Origin: an uncultured Mycoplasmatota bacterium
Lineage (GTDB): Bacteria; Bacillota_I; Bacilli_A; RF39; UBA660
Reading direction: 5' to 3'
DNA: 28,489 bases
Assembly (NCBI GenBank): GCA_900554315.1
Contig: USGP01000015.1
Coordinates: 1-28,489 of the forward strand
In this document: positions 16,239-24,593 of the stretch, in pieces
Position numbering within the stretch: the stretch's first letter is position 1
Layout of the letters: every line of letters starts with the position of its first letter
Position numbers and translations under genes: made by a program
Notes under the pieces: model-generated
What the model saw: the letters and a program-made list of their open reading frames with translations, nothing else
Databases searched by the model: none
What the model was told of the DNA's origin: nothing

Positions 16239-17013
16239 TTCTTTCAATCACTTCCTTTGCTAGATTTAAGTAAGCTTCACTACCACGGCTTTTTGGATCA
16301 TATGCAATAATTGGTTCTCCGTGTGAAGGAGCTTCTGTCAACCGAACTAACCTTGGAATAATTGTATTGTAAACTTTCTCTTTAAAGAACTTTCTTATAT
16401 CTTCTACAACTTCAAAACCTAAATTTGTTCTAGAATCTAACATTGTCAATAGTACTCCTTCAATATCCAATGTTGGATTTAGACTTTTTTGAGCTAGCAT
16501 TATTGTCTTTAATAATTGAGTAATTCCTTCTAGAGCAAAGAATTCACATTGTACTGGTATAATTACTGAGTTAGATGCTGTTAAAGCATTCGTCGTAATA
16601 ATTCCTAAAGATGGAGGACAATCGATTATAATATAATCAAAACTGTCTTTTATATCCATTAAATGTATTTTTAATTGCTCTCCCTTTAAAAATCCTGATT
16701 CTTGTTTACTCTTTTCTACTAATTCAATATCCAATCCAGCTAAATTTATTGTTGCTGGCAATACGTATAAATTTTTATATTTTGTCTTAATCATAGCTTC
16801 TGATATTTTGCATTCTCCAATTAAAACATCATATACACTTCTCTCGATGTCTCCTTTATTAATTCCTACTCCAGTAGTTGTATTTCCTTGTGGATCTAAG
16901 TCAATTAATAATACCTTTTTTCCTAATACTGCTAATGATGCAGAAAGATTGATACTAGTTGTTGTTTTACCTACTCCACCCTTTTGATTTACTAAAGATA
17001 TCACCTTTCCCAT
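16228..17013 (-). CDS. parA: Chromosome-partitioning ATPase ParA/Soj
   Basis: Deviant Walker A ATPase acting with ParB in origin segregation; in Bacillus it also controls DnaA. The start at 17013 gives MGKVISLVNQKGGVGKTTT, the standard Soj opening, with AGGTGAT before it. An ATG six codons upstream (17031) has no site. 261 residues. Also visible are VLLIDLDPQGNTTTG, the Walker B region YIIIDCPPSLG and VQCEFFALEG. First gene of an operon with parB, mscS, DUF951 and abgT. Confidence 0.96.
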   Translation of the reverse strand: MGKVISLVNQKGGVGKTTTSINLSASLAVLGKKVLLIDLDPQGNTTTGVGINKGDIERSVYDVLIGECKISEAMIKTKYKNLYVLPATINLAGLDIELVEKSKQESGFLKGEQLKIHLMDIKDSFDYIIIDCPPSLGIITTNALTASNSVIIPVQCEFFALEGITQLLKTIMLAQKSLNPTLDIEGVLLTMLDSRTNLGFEVVEDIRKFFKEKVYNTIIPRLVRLTEAPSHGEPIIAYDPKSRGSEAYLNLAKEVIERNGK

Positions 17014-17043
17014 GTTATCACCTGTTTCCATTTTTACTAATAT

Positions 17044-17072
17044 ATTGTATCAAAGAAATACTCTTTTTTAAA
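17044..17072 (-). promoter_or_regulatory. Probable promoter of the parA operon
   Basis: On the minus strand TTTAAA (17067-17072), 17 bases, TACAAT (17044-17049). The -35 is weak. It sits between the noc terminator and the parA start. Confidence 0.5.
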
Positions 17073-17081
17073 TGCTTTTCT

Positions 17082-17108
17082 AAAAAAAAGTAGATTTTAT
17101 CTACTTTT
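17082..17108 (-). terminator. Terminator after the noc-like gene
   Basis: AAAAGTAGA / TCTACTTTT (17086-17094 and 17100-17108), a perfect 9-bp stem with a five-base loop, two bases beyond the stop codon, followed by a T-run on the minus strand. Confidence 0.85.
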
Positions 17109-17109
17109 A

Positions 17110-18624
17110 TTATTCTGCTGTCTTATCCAATTTTATTATAATTTGATAAGATTTTGAAAAGTTCATTTCATCTATATCTGCATTTACTCCATGACGTCTT
17201 AATTCTTCTACTAAACTTCTTACCATATCAATTGATTTTTGAACTGTAAACTGTTCATTTTTCTTACTATTCATATCTGGATGTTGGACACTACTATTAA
17301 ATAAAGAAGTATTTAAATTTGTATTATTTAATGTGGCTTTTTCAAATCTTGAATCATGTTGTGCTGTCTTTGGTGGTGTTGATGATAATTCACTTCCTGG
17401 AAGTTTATTTTGATTCTTTGCTTCTATTTCTGAAATTGATACTGAATTTGTCTTTTGTGATGGTTGAATTTCACTTGGTAAATTAACAGAAACTAAATCT
17501 GGAGTTTTGAAATAATCTGCACCTTGTTCTTTTTTTCCTTTATTAGCATCCGTTTTTACAATTTCTTCAGCTGGTGTAATAAATTTAAAACTTTGCCCAT
17601 TCATTGCGTTGTTAGCACTATTTGGAGCTGCTGTTATATTTAATAAACTATCTAAATCAGCACTTGGTTTTGTTTGCACTGGTGCCGAATGAATATCCAC
17701 TGCATTGGCTTTTATATCAGAAATATTAGGTATTGTTGGAGTACTATTAGGATTTATTCCACCAATTACTGGGGCGTCGTCATCATCGTCATCATCATCT
17801 TTAATTTCTCCATAATTTATAAATCTAGGTTGGTGTTCTTCTTCTGTACCTTCTGAACCAGTAGGAGGAGCTATTGTTACTTTTCCATAATTATCTTCTT
17901 CTACTTCTGGTAAAGCAGCAGTTGGCATCAATGGACTATTATTGACAAAGGCTGTAGAAGTTATTGGGGTTTGATTGATTGATGTATTATTCATAGGCTC
18001 TCCTTTCGATTCTTTTGGATACATTTTTTTGATTTCTGCTTCTAGTTGTCTTACTGTCATTCTTTCATTGATGACTTTCTTTAACATTTCTTTTTGCTTT
18101 TTCTTATCTGGAATATTTAAAAGTGTACGGGCATGTCTTTCTGATATTTGTTCTTTTAATAAAGCTTCTTGTACTTCATCGGATAATCCTAATAATCTAA
18201 TCTTATTTGCAACTGCAGATTGACTTTTTCCCATTGTTCTTGCAAGTTCTTCTTGCGTCATTTGGTCTAATTCTAGTATTTTTTGATATGTTCTAGCTTC
18301 TTCTATTGGGTTTAAGTTTTTTCTTTGTAAATTTTCTAGTAAGGCAATTTTAGAACTTTCTTTATCATCTAAATTTCTAATAATTGCTGGTATTTTAGTT
18401 AATCCTGCCATTGCAGAAGCTTTGTATCTTCTTTCACCGGCAATGATTTCATATTTTCCATTTACATTTCGTACTATAATTGGTTGAATAACTCCGTGTT
18501 CTTTGATGGATACCGCAAGTTCTTTTAATGCTCGCTCATCAAAAACTTCACGAGGTTGAAATCTATTGGGAATGATGTCATCTAAGTAAAGATAAACAAC
18601 TTCCTCTTTATTTGAATCTTGCAT
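17110..18624 (-). CDS. noc: Noc/ParB paralogue with long disordered central region
   Basis: Second ParB-type protein, in the rsmG-noc-parA-parB order of Bacillus, where Noc blocks division over the nucleoid. The ATG at 18624 is six bases after GAGGG; the ATG at 18630 abuts the site directly. Residues 5-210 are a standard ParB N-terminal and HTH unit: NRFQPREVFDERALKEL, IIAGERRYKASAMAG (CTP pocket), ENLQRKNLNPIEEA, TQEELARTMGKSQSAVANKI. From about 215 to 450 the sequence is low-complexity, rich in N, S, T, P and Q, with a run of eight Asp near 280. A short conserved-looking end (VRSLVEELRRHGVNADIDE) follows. Total 504 residues against about 280 for Bacillus Noc. The membrane-targeting amphipathic helix of Bacillus Noc is not seen at the N-terminus. 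Confidence 0.85.
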   Translation of the reverse strand: MQDSNKEEVVYLYLDDIIPNRFQPREVFDERALKELAVSIKEHGVIQPIIVRNVNGKYEIIAGERRYKASAMAGLTKIPAIIRNLDDKESSKIALLENLQRKNLNPIEEARTYQKILELDQMTQEELARTMGKSQSAVANKIRLLGLSDEVQEALLKEQISERHARTLLNIPDKKKQKEMLKKVINERMTVRQLEAEIKKMYPKESKGEPMNNTSINQTPITSTAFVNNSPLMPTAALPEVEEDNYGKVTIAPPTGSEGTEEEHQPRFINYGEIKDDDDDDDDAPVIGGINPNSTPTIPNISDIKANAVDIHSAPVQTKPSADLDSLLNITAAPNSANNAMNGQSFKFITPAEEIVKTDANKGKKEQGADYFKTPDLVSVNLPSEIQPSQKTNSVSISEIEAKNQNKLPGSELSSTPPKTAQHDSRFEKATLNNTNLNTSLFNSSVQHPDMNSKKNEQFTVQKSIDMVRSLVEELRRHGVNADIDEMNFSKSYQIIIKLDKTAE

Positions 18625-18670
18625 GTTCATCCCTCACTTTTTATTCTTTCTAAAGTTACCCTATGTTATC

Positions 18671-18699
18671 ATTATAGACTATTTTCAGTGTGCTTTCAA
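18671..18699 (-). promoter_or_regulatory. Promoter of the noc-like gene
   Basis: On the minus strand TTGAAA (18694-18699), 17 bases, TATAAT (18671-18676), about 45 bases before the ATG and just after the rsmG terminator. Confidence 0.8.
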
Positions 18700-18710
18700 G
18701 AATATTTAAA

Positions 18711-18736
18711 AGAAAACAAGAGCTACTGCCCTTGTT
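18711..18736 (-). terminator. Terminator after rsmG
   Basis: The minus strand folds as AACAAGGGC-AGTA-GCTCTTGTT (18715-18736), a 9-bp stem with one G-U pair and a tetraloop, followed by TTTTCTTTT. The rsmG stop codon lies at the stem-loop junction. Confidence 0.85.
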
Positions 18737-19364
18737 TTTCAATTACAACTAAACTTCTATTACTACATTCTTTTGGTAATAGAAATTTATTAATTTTTAT
18801 AATTCTATATTTTTGGTTTATTCTTTTTTGTACTTCTTGAGAAAGTTCTTCTTCTACATTTCCTTTCATAGCAATTAATCTACCATTTTTATTTAATAAA
18901 TGCATTGTATATTTTAATAATTTTTCAATATTAGCTACTGCTCTTGCAGTTACTACATCGAATGTTTCTTTATAATCTTCACCTCTTGTGTGAATTGCTT
19001 TTATATCATGTAAATCTAACTTTTTTATTATATCATTTAAATAATTTATTCTTTTTTGTAATGAGTCTACTAAAGTTATTTTTAGATTAGGATAAAATAT
19101 TTTTAACACGATTCCAGGAAATCCTGCCCCTGTTCCTACATCACATAGTGTATTTACTTGATTTAAATCTATTACTTTTACAATTGTCAAACTATCATAA
19201 AAATGTTTTAAATAGACATCTTCTTTATTGGTAATTCTAGTTAAATTTATTTTTTGATTCCATTCTATTAACAATTGATAAAATTGATTTAATTTTGTTA
19301 ATTGCTCTGGTGTTGGATTAATTCCTAATTCTTTTACTGATTCTATAAATTCTTTTTCGTTCAT
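18723..19364 (-). CDS. rsmG: 16S rRNA G527 N7-methyltransferase
   Basis: Methylates G527 in the 530 loop of 16S rRNA with S-adenosylmethionine. 213 residues; motif I CDVGTGAGFPGIVLKIF near 68-84, then LVDSLQKRINYLNDII and VTARAVANIEKLLKY. The N-terminal FYQLLIEWNQKINLTRI segment is characteristic. It starts one base after the mnmG stop with GAAGGA before the ATG; the mnmE-mnmG-rsmG cluster is the usual one. Confidence 0.96.
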   Translation of the reverse strand: MNEKEFIESVKELGINPTPEQLTKLNQFYQLLIEWNQKINLTRITNKEDVYLKHFYDSLTIVKVIDLNQVNTLCDVGTGAGFPGIVLKIFYPNLKITLVDSLQKRINYLNDIIKKLDLHDIKAIHTRGEDYKETFDVVTARAVANIEKLLKYTMHLLNKNGRLIAMKGNVEEELSQEVQKRINQKYRIIKINKFLLPKECSNRSLVVIEKQGQ

Positions 19365-19365
19365 A

Positions 19366-21219
19366 TTAACTATTCCTTCTCAAATAAACCATTAATATGG
19401 AAATGTCTGCTGGATTTACTCCACTGATTCGTGACGCTTGACCAATGGTTGTTGGTTGTACTTCCTCTAATTTTTGGCGAGCTTCACTTGCTAAATTAGG
19501 AACTTTCTCGTAGTCTATATCTTTTGGTATTTTTTTAGACTCTAGGCTTAGCATTTTTTCTGCTTCTTTTGTAGCCTTTTTAATATATCCTTCATACTTT
19601 GCATTAATCTCAACTTGTTCTAGTTCTTCGGCAGTAAAGTCTAAATCTACAAAATGCTTAATATTTTCTAGAGTTACTTCTGGTCTTTTTAAGAAATCAT
19701 ACAATGAGATTCCATCTTTTAATGGTTGAGATGATATACTAATTATATAATTGTTTATTTCTTCTTTTGGAGTGATTCTTGTTGTTTTTAATAGTTCTGT
19801 TGCCTTAGATATATTTTCTTTTTTATCACAAAATTGTTGGTATTTTTCTTCTGATATTAGTCCAACTTGATATCCATAATCTCTTAATCTTAAATCTGCA
19901 TTATCATTTCTTAATAGCAAACGATATTCTGCTCTTGAAGTTAGTAATCGATATGGATCTTTTACTCCTTTAGTTACCAAATCATCAATTAAAACACCAA
20001 TATATGATTCATTTCTCTTTAAAATTAATGGATCTTTTCCTTCTAGTTTTAATGCGGCATTAATACCTGCTATTAATCCTTGTCCTGCTGCTTCCTCATA
20101 TCCACTCGTTCCATTGATTTGTCCTGCTGTATAAAGATTTTCAATTATTTTCGTTTCTAGAGACTGTTTTAATTGTCTTGAATCAATAGCATCATACTCT
20201 ATTGCATATCCATATTTTAATATTTTTGCATGTTCTAATCCTGGTAAACTATGAACCATTAATTCTTGTACTTCTGGTGGCATACTAGTAGAAAATCCTT
20301 GCAAGTAGATGTCATCATAGTATAAACTTTCTGGTTCTAAGAATAACTGGTGACGTTCTTTGTCACTAAACCTTACTACTTTATCTTCAATCGATGGACA
20401 ATATCTTGGTCCTATTCCTTCTACGTAACCACCATACATACTAGATTCTTTTAAATGTTGTTTTATAATTTCATGTGTTTCTGGTGTAGTGTAAATTAAA
20501 TAACATGAAATTTGGTCTTCTGCTTTTCTGTAAACGATGTTATCAAAAGAAAAAGTTCTAGCGATGGAATCTCCCTTTTCTTCTTGAGCTTTACTATAAT
20601 CAATAGAATTTTTGTCTATTCTTTGAGGAGTTCCAGTTTTTAATCGTTTAATTGTAAAACCTAAATCTCTTAAATTATCACTTAAATATTTTGACTCTTT
20701 TTCTCCGTGGGGACCACTTGGAGTTTTATGGGAACCTTTTAAAACTACTGCTTTTAAATATGTTCCTGTCGTTAATATAACTGCAGTAGATTTAATTTTT
20801 GTTCCATCTTCTAATTCTACACCGGCTATTTTTTTATCATTAACTATTAGTTTTTCTACCATAGCTTCTTTTATTTCCAGATTTTCTGTTTTATTTAGTG
20901 TTTTCAACATTTCTTGTGGATAAATAATTTTATCAGCTTGAAAACGTAATGCTTGAACAGCTGGTCCTTTTTTTGTATTTAACATTTTCGTTTGTAGTGC
21001 TGCTTTGTCTGCATTTTTTCCCATTTCTCCACCTAAAGCATCTATTTCTCTTACAACAATTCCTTTAGCTGGTCCTCCAATAGAAGGATTACATGGCATA
21101 TCTGCAATGTTTTTTATGTTTGATGTTATTAATAATGTATGGTGTCCTTTTCTTGCGGATGCTAGTGCTGCTTCACAACCTGCATGTCCTCCACCTACAA
21201 CAATAATCTCGTAATCCAT
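19366..21219 (-). CDS. mnmG: tRNA uridine-34 5-carboxymethylaminomethyl modification enzyme, FAD subunit
   Basis: With MnmE it installs cmnm5 on U34 of certain tRNAs, using FAD, NADH, glycine and methylene-tetrahydrofolate. I chose the ATG at 21219 (AGGTGA upstream) rather than the GTG at 21228; this gives 617 residues. FAD-binding VVGGGHAGCEAALASARKG is at the very start, PCNPSIGGPAKG is near 45, and the C-terminal segments AGQINGTSGYEEAAGQG (about 365-380) and a helical MnmE-contacting end (ASRISGVNPADIS) are present. Full length. Confidence 0.97.
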   Translation of the reverse strand: MDYEIIVVGGGHAGCEAALASARKGHHTLLITSNIKNIADMPCNPSIGGPAKGIVVREIDALGGEMGKNADKAALQTKMLNTKKGPAVQALRFQADKIIYPQEMLKTLNKTENLEIKEAMVEKLIVNDKKIAGVELEDGTKIKSTAVILTTGTYLKAVVLKGSHKTPSGPHGEKESKYLSDNLRDLGFTIKRLKTGTPQRIDKNSIDYSKAQEEKGDSIARTFSFDNIVYRKAEDQISCYLIYTTPETHEIIKQHLKESSMYGGYVEGIGPRYCPSIEDKVVRFSDKERHQLFLEPESLYYDDIYLQGFSTSMPPEVQELMVHSLPGLEHAKILKYGYAIEYDAIDSRQLKQSLETKIIENLYTAGQINGTSGYEEAAGQGLIAGINAALKLEGKDPLILKRNESYIGVLIDDLVTKGVKDPYRLLTSRAEYRLLLRNDNADLRLRDYGYQVGLISEEKYQQFCDKKENISKATELLKTTRITPKEEINNYIISISSQPLKDGISLYDFLKRPEVTLENIKHFVDLDFTAEELEQVEINAKYEGYIKKATKEAEKMLSLESKKIPKDIDYEKVPNLASEARQKLEEVQPTTIGQASRISGVNPADISILMVYLRRNS

Positions 21220-21230
21220 TTTTCTCACCT

Positions 21231-22586
21231 CTATTTTCCAACGCAGAAATTTGCAAATAAATGATCTAAAATTTCTTCACTATATGTTTCACCAATTATT
21301 TCACCTAATAAATCAAATGTGTTTTTTAAATCTATTTCTATCATGTCTATTGGTAAATCATTATAAATTCCTTTTTCTGCTTCTTCTAAACTTTGATATG
21401 CTTGCCTTGCTAAGGCTATTTGTCTAGCATTAGTTAAATATGTGTAATCTTTTGTCTTTATCTCTTCTAGCTGAAATAGTTCTACAATTTTTTCTTTTAA
21501 AGCTTTGATTCCTTCTATCGTATTAGCACTTGTTTCTACAACGTTTTCTAAGTTTTTATCAGAAATATCTAGTTTCTTGGTTAAATCAGTTTTATTTATT
21601 ACTATTATTCTCTTTTTATTTTCAGTTTTATTTAGTATTTCTTCATCTTCAGGTGTTAAAAGTTCGTTGTTATTTAAAACTACAATTACTAGATCAGCAT
21701 CATCAATCATTGATAAACTTTTCTCTACTCCTATTTTTTCTACTACATCTTCTGTATTTCTTATTCCAGCAGTATCTATAATATTTAATACAATTCCATC
21801 TAGTGATATTTCTCCTTCTACAATATCTCTCGTTGTGCCTGCTATATCTGTAACAATAGCTTTATCCTGTTCTAACATTTTATTTAAAATACTACTTTTT
21901 CCTACATTTGGTCTACCTATTATTACTGTTTTAATTCCCTCTTTAATAAGAGTAGAATTTTTTGATTCTTTAATTACTTTAAATAAATCTTCTTTCATCT
22001 CTTTTACTGCGTGCTTTATTTGATCGATTGTTACAACTTCAATATCATGATATTCTGGATAATCAATATTTACTTCAATACTGGCAAGTAATTGTTTTAA
22101 TTTCTGTCTAAAGTTATGAATCATATTTGATGTGCTTCCACCTAATTGTGAAAGTGCTAATTTGTTTGCTTCTTCACTTTTGCTATCAATAATATCCATA
22201 ACAGCTTCACTTTTTACTAAATCAATACGTCCATTTAGAAATGCTCTTTTAGTAAATTCTCCTGGTTCTGCCAGTCTTGCTCCATGAGTTAGCATCGTTT
22301 CTAATATTCTTTTAGTAGAAATTATTCCTCCGTGACAATTAATTTCTACAACGTCTTCAGTTGTATAAGTTTTAGGTGCTTTCATAATAGAAACTAAAAC
22401 TTCATCAATCACTTCATCTTTATCTATAATATGACCATAATTTATAGTGTGACTTTCTGCTTTAGTTAGATCCTTTCCTTTAAAACAATTATTTACTATT
22501 TCAATAGCATCATTTCCACTTAATCTAACAATAGAAATTGCACCTACTCCTAAAGCAGTAGATATAGCTACAATTGTATCATTCAT
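21231..22586 (-). CDS. mnmE: tRNA modification GTPase MnmE
   Basis: GTPase partner of MnmG. 451 residues. The N-terminal folate-binding domain starts NDTIVAISTALGVGAISIVR. The G domain (about 215-375) shows IIGRPNVGKSSILNKML, the potassium-loop/switch region DIAGTTRDIVEG, DTAGIR and NKTD. The C-terminal helical domain ends FCVGK, the conserved C-terminal Cys-x-Gly-Lys used in catalysis. GGAAGTGA precedes the ATG. It starts a transcript with mnmG and rsmG from its own promoter. Confidence 0.97.
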   Translation of the reverse strand: MNDTIVAISTALGVGAISIVRLSGNDAIEIVNNCFKGKDLTKAESHTINYGHIIDKDEVIDEVLVSIMKAPKTYTTEDVVEINCHGGIISTKRILETMLTHGARLAEPGEFTKRAFLNGRIDLVKSEAVMDIIDSKSEEANKLALSQLGGSTSNMIHNFRQKLKQLLASIEVNIDYPEYHDIEVVTIDQIKHAVKEMKEDLFKVIKESKNSTLIKEGIKTVIIGRPNVGKSSILNKMLEQDKAIVTDIAGTTRDIVEGEISLDGIVLNIIDTAGIRNTEDVVEKIGVEKSLSMIDDADLVIVVLNNNELLTPEDEEILNKTENKKRIIVINKTDLTKKLDISDKNLENVVETSANTIEGIKALKEKIVELFQLEEIKTKDYTYLTNARQIALARQAYQSLEEAEKGIYNDLPIDMIEIDLKNTFDLLGEIIGETYSEEILDHLFANFCVGK

Positions 22587-22612
22587 GGTATCACTTCCCT
22601 TTTTCTTCGTAT

Positions 22613-22621
22613 ATTATAACA
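22613..22621 (-). promoter_or_regulatory. Extended -10 promoter of mnmE-mnmG-rsmG
   Basis: TGTTATAAT on the minus strand (TG at 22620-22621, TATAAT at 22613-22618), with no good -35, lies about 27 bases before the mnmE ATG and beyond the jag terminator. Confidence 0.6.
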
Positions 22622-22661
22622 TATTATTAAAATTCTTTTCATTAAAATTTGTTTTTCTCTA

Positions 22662-22691
22662 AAAAAATAAAAAAAGACGATTACTCGTCTT
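22662..22691 (-). terminator. Terminator after jag
   Basis: AAGACGA / TCGTCTT (22674-22680 and 22685-22691), a 7-bp stem with a four-base loop that contains most of the jag stop codon, followed by a long T-run on the minus strand. Confidence 0.85.
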
Positions 22692-23298
22692 CTTTTGGTT
22701 TAATTACTACATAACGATTAGGTTCTTCTCCTTCACTTTCTGTATATACTTTCTTATTATTTGCTAAGGCGTTATGTATAATTCTTCTTTCATATGAATT
22801 CATAGAGTCCATTTTTGCTGCTATTTTAGTTTGAGCAACTTCTTTTGCAACATTCTTTGCTAAACGAACAAGTGCCCTTTCGTGTTTTTCTTTATAAGCA
22901 TTTACGTCGATTAGAAATTTGTAAGATTCCCCTATTTCTTTCTTAATATATTGGCTAACTATAATCGATAAGGCTTGAAGATTTTTTCCATTTTTACCAA
23001 TTAATAATGCATCATTATCAGAATAAATGGTATATGTTGGAACATTTTCTTTTGTTTTTACTTCAATGTTTACTGAAAAACCTAAATCTTTTAATAGTTT
23101 TGATAAATAGTTTTTGATTTCTTGAGCTACTTCTCTTCTTTCAATTACTTCTATTTCTACCTTTTTGCTTTTAAATAGTCCACCTTTTTGCTCAGCAACT
23201 TCTTTAATAATAAGATTTTCTTCTAATTCTTGTAAACCAATTTTTGCATTTTCAATTGCTTCTTCTTTTGTTTTTCCAACAAATCTATGCTTTTCCAT
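22681..23298 (-). CDS. jag: KH/R3H RNA-binding protein Jag (KhpB)
   Basis: RNA-binding protein linked in Streptococcus and others to elongation and division control. 205 residues: Jag N-terminal domain (about 3-52, VGKTKEEAIENAKIGLQEL and GGLFKSKKVEIEV), a type II KH domain (about 80-140) with GKNGKNLQALSIIVSQY, where GKNGKN replaces the more common GKRG, and an R3H domain (about 150-205) with the Arg and His of ERRIIHNAL. It overlaps the end of yidC by 14 bases, as expected for the rnpA-yidC-jag operon. Confidence 0.95.
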   Translation of the reverse strand: MEKHRFVGKTKEEAIENAKIGLQELEENLIIKEVAEQKGGLFKSKKVEIEVIERREVAQEIKNYLSKLLKDLGFSVNIEVKTKENVPTYTIYSDNDALLIGKNGKNLQALSIIVSQYIKKEIGESYKFLIDVNAYKEKHERALVRLAKNVAKEVAQTKIAAKMDSMNSYERRIIHNALANNKKVYTESEGEEPNRYVVIKPKEDE

Positions 23299-24214
23299 GT
23301 GATTCCTTGCTCCTTTTTACTACTATATTTTGGATAATTGTCAATATATTTGATGTTACCCAGTAAATTCCTAATGCTGATGGCATGAATAATGCTGTGA
23401 TAATAATAATAGCACTCATCATAATTGGCATCATCTTCATACTTGGATCTAAGTTATCGCCAGATAAATTCATTTTAAATGAGAAGAATGTTGTTCCGGC
23501 AATAATCAACATTAAGATTATATAAGCAATAAAAGTTGCAGAGGTAATACCAACTACTGGAGTTGTTCCTAGTTGTAAACCTAAAAACTTGTCTTCAAAG
23601 ATTGCTGGAGTTCTTTGAATAGCTTCAAAAAATGCAATCAATAATGGTAATTGTAACATTGCAAATAAACATCCTGACATTGGACTAATATTATATTTTT
23701 TATATACCATCATCATTTCTTGGCTTTGTCTCATCATAGACTCTTGATCTTGCTTATCTTTATATTTCTTCGTTATTTTTTCAATTTCAGGTTGTGCCTT
23801 TTTCATACTTTCTGACTGTAGGGCTGTTTTCTTAGTTAATGGGAATGTTATTACTCTAATGATAATACTAATTATAATTAAAGATACAGCATAATTTCCT
23901 ACAATTCTACCTAGCCATAATAGGATAAAAGCTAATGGTTTAATAAAAATACTTGTCCATAAACCTTCATATTTTCCTGAAGTGATTTTAAAATCATCAC
24001 ATGTTGGTAATTTATCTATCTTTACTCCATTTTTTTCATATAACTTGATATTTTCTTTATCTGTCGGTTGACAAAGAATATTTTCTGTTAAATTTTGACC
24101 AGTTTCTTGATTAGTAACAGGCTTTTTATTATCATCAACTAATGCTGTTGTACATCCTGTTGTAACTAGTAATAGTAATAAGATAATTAAAATTTTAAAT
24201 TTGTTTTTTTTCAT
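23285..24214 (-). CDS. yidC: Membrane protein insertase YidC/OxaA, lipoprotein form
   Basis: Inserts membrane proteins with or without Sec. 309 residues. The N-terminus is a lipoprotein signal ending VTTGC with Cys at residue 21. Five membrane segments follow, starting with a helix in KPLAFILLWLGRIVGNYAV. The groove Arg is seen in SIIIRVITFPLTKK (about 115-128), and the cytoplasmic helical hairpin is rich in Met/Gln/Lys (SQEMMMVYKKYNISPM). It lacks the large periplasmic domain of Gram-negative YidC. ATGA overlap with the TGA stop of rnpA. A Lys/Arg-rich tail is present. Confidence 0.96.
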   Translation of the reverse strand: MKKNKFKILIILLLLLVTTGCTTALVDDNKKPVTNQETGQNLTENILCQPTDKENIKLYEKNGVKIDKLPTCDDFKITSGKYEGLWTSIFIKPLAFILLWLGRIVGNYAVSLIIISIIIRVITFPLTKKTALQSESMKKAQPEIEKITKKYKDKQDQESMMRQSQEMMMVYKKYNISPMSGCLFAMLQLPLLIAFFEAIQRTPAIFEDKFLGLQLGTTPVVGITSATFIAYIILMLIIAGTTFFSFKMNLSGDNLDPSMKMMPIMMSAIIIITALFMPSALGIYWVTSNILTIIQNIVVKRSKESHGKA

Positions 24215-24546
24215 TTTATGTCCTTTCCTTCTATTATAAGGGCCTTTAGTTTCTGATTTAGTTCGTTATATTCTAAATACTTCCCCTTCTCTCTTAATAT
24301 TATAATATAGTCTTGCTTTTTTAGATAGTCTTTTTCTAAATTATCTATTATGGAACGTATTTGTCTTTTTTTTCTATTTCTAAATACAGCATTTCCTAAT
24401 TTTTTTCCAACTGAAATACCAAATCTTGAATAGGATAAACCATTCTTTTCAGAATAGATGATAAAGATATCATTCTTTTTTTTATGACCTTTTTTAATAA
24501 TTCTATCAAAATCATACTGGTGTTTCACAATAAATTGTTTTTTCAC
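24211..24546 (-). CDS. rnpA: Ribonuclease P protein component
   Basis: Protein subunit of RNase P, which trims tRNA 5' ends. 111 residues starting at a GTG (24546) with AGAGGTGAT upstream. The RNR motif is clear: GISVGKKLGNAVFRNRKKRQIR (about 43-64 in two adjacent blocks), preceded by the N-terminal YDFDRIIKKG region. The stop is TGA, the one clear use of UGA as a stop seen among the well-known genes here. It lies between rpmH, with a hairpin terminator between them, and yidC. Confidence 0.95.
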   Translation of the reverse strand: MKKQFIVKHQYDFDRIIKKGHKKKNDIFIIYSEKNGLSYSRFGISVGKKLGNAVFRNRKKRQIRSIIDNLEKDYLKKQDYIIILREKGKYLEYNELNQKLKALIIEGKDIK

Positions 24547-24562
24547 TTTATCACCTCTTTAG

Positions 24563-24591
24563 AAGTAAAAAACCACTGTTTTGGCAGCGGT
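24563..24591 (-). terminator. Hairpin terminator/attenuator between rpmH and rnpA
   Basis: The minus strand has ACCGCTG-CCAAAA-CAGTGGT (24572-24591), a 7-bp stem with one G-U pair, then TTTTTTACTT. It lies just after the rpmH stop and before the rnpA ribosome binding site, and no new promoter is evident behind it, so read-through must supply rnpA. Confidence 0.7.
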
Positions 24592-24593
24592 AA

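Noticed and set aside
17773..17796. GAT/GAC trinucleotide repeat
   Set aside because: Considered as a phase-variable microsatellite, but it is an in-frame imperfect repeat giving poly-Asp; length changes of whole units would not switch the gene off.
21505..22023. 172-codon open frame on the plus strand
   Set aside because: It is antisense to mnmE, has no ribosome binding site and encodes a Ser/Phe-rich low-complexity product.
24211..24213. Possible UGA recoding as Trp, as in Mycoplasma
   Set aside because: UGA ends rnpA at the expected length within an ATGA overlap, and Trp is encoded by UGG throughout.
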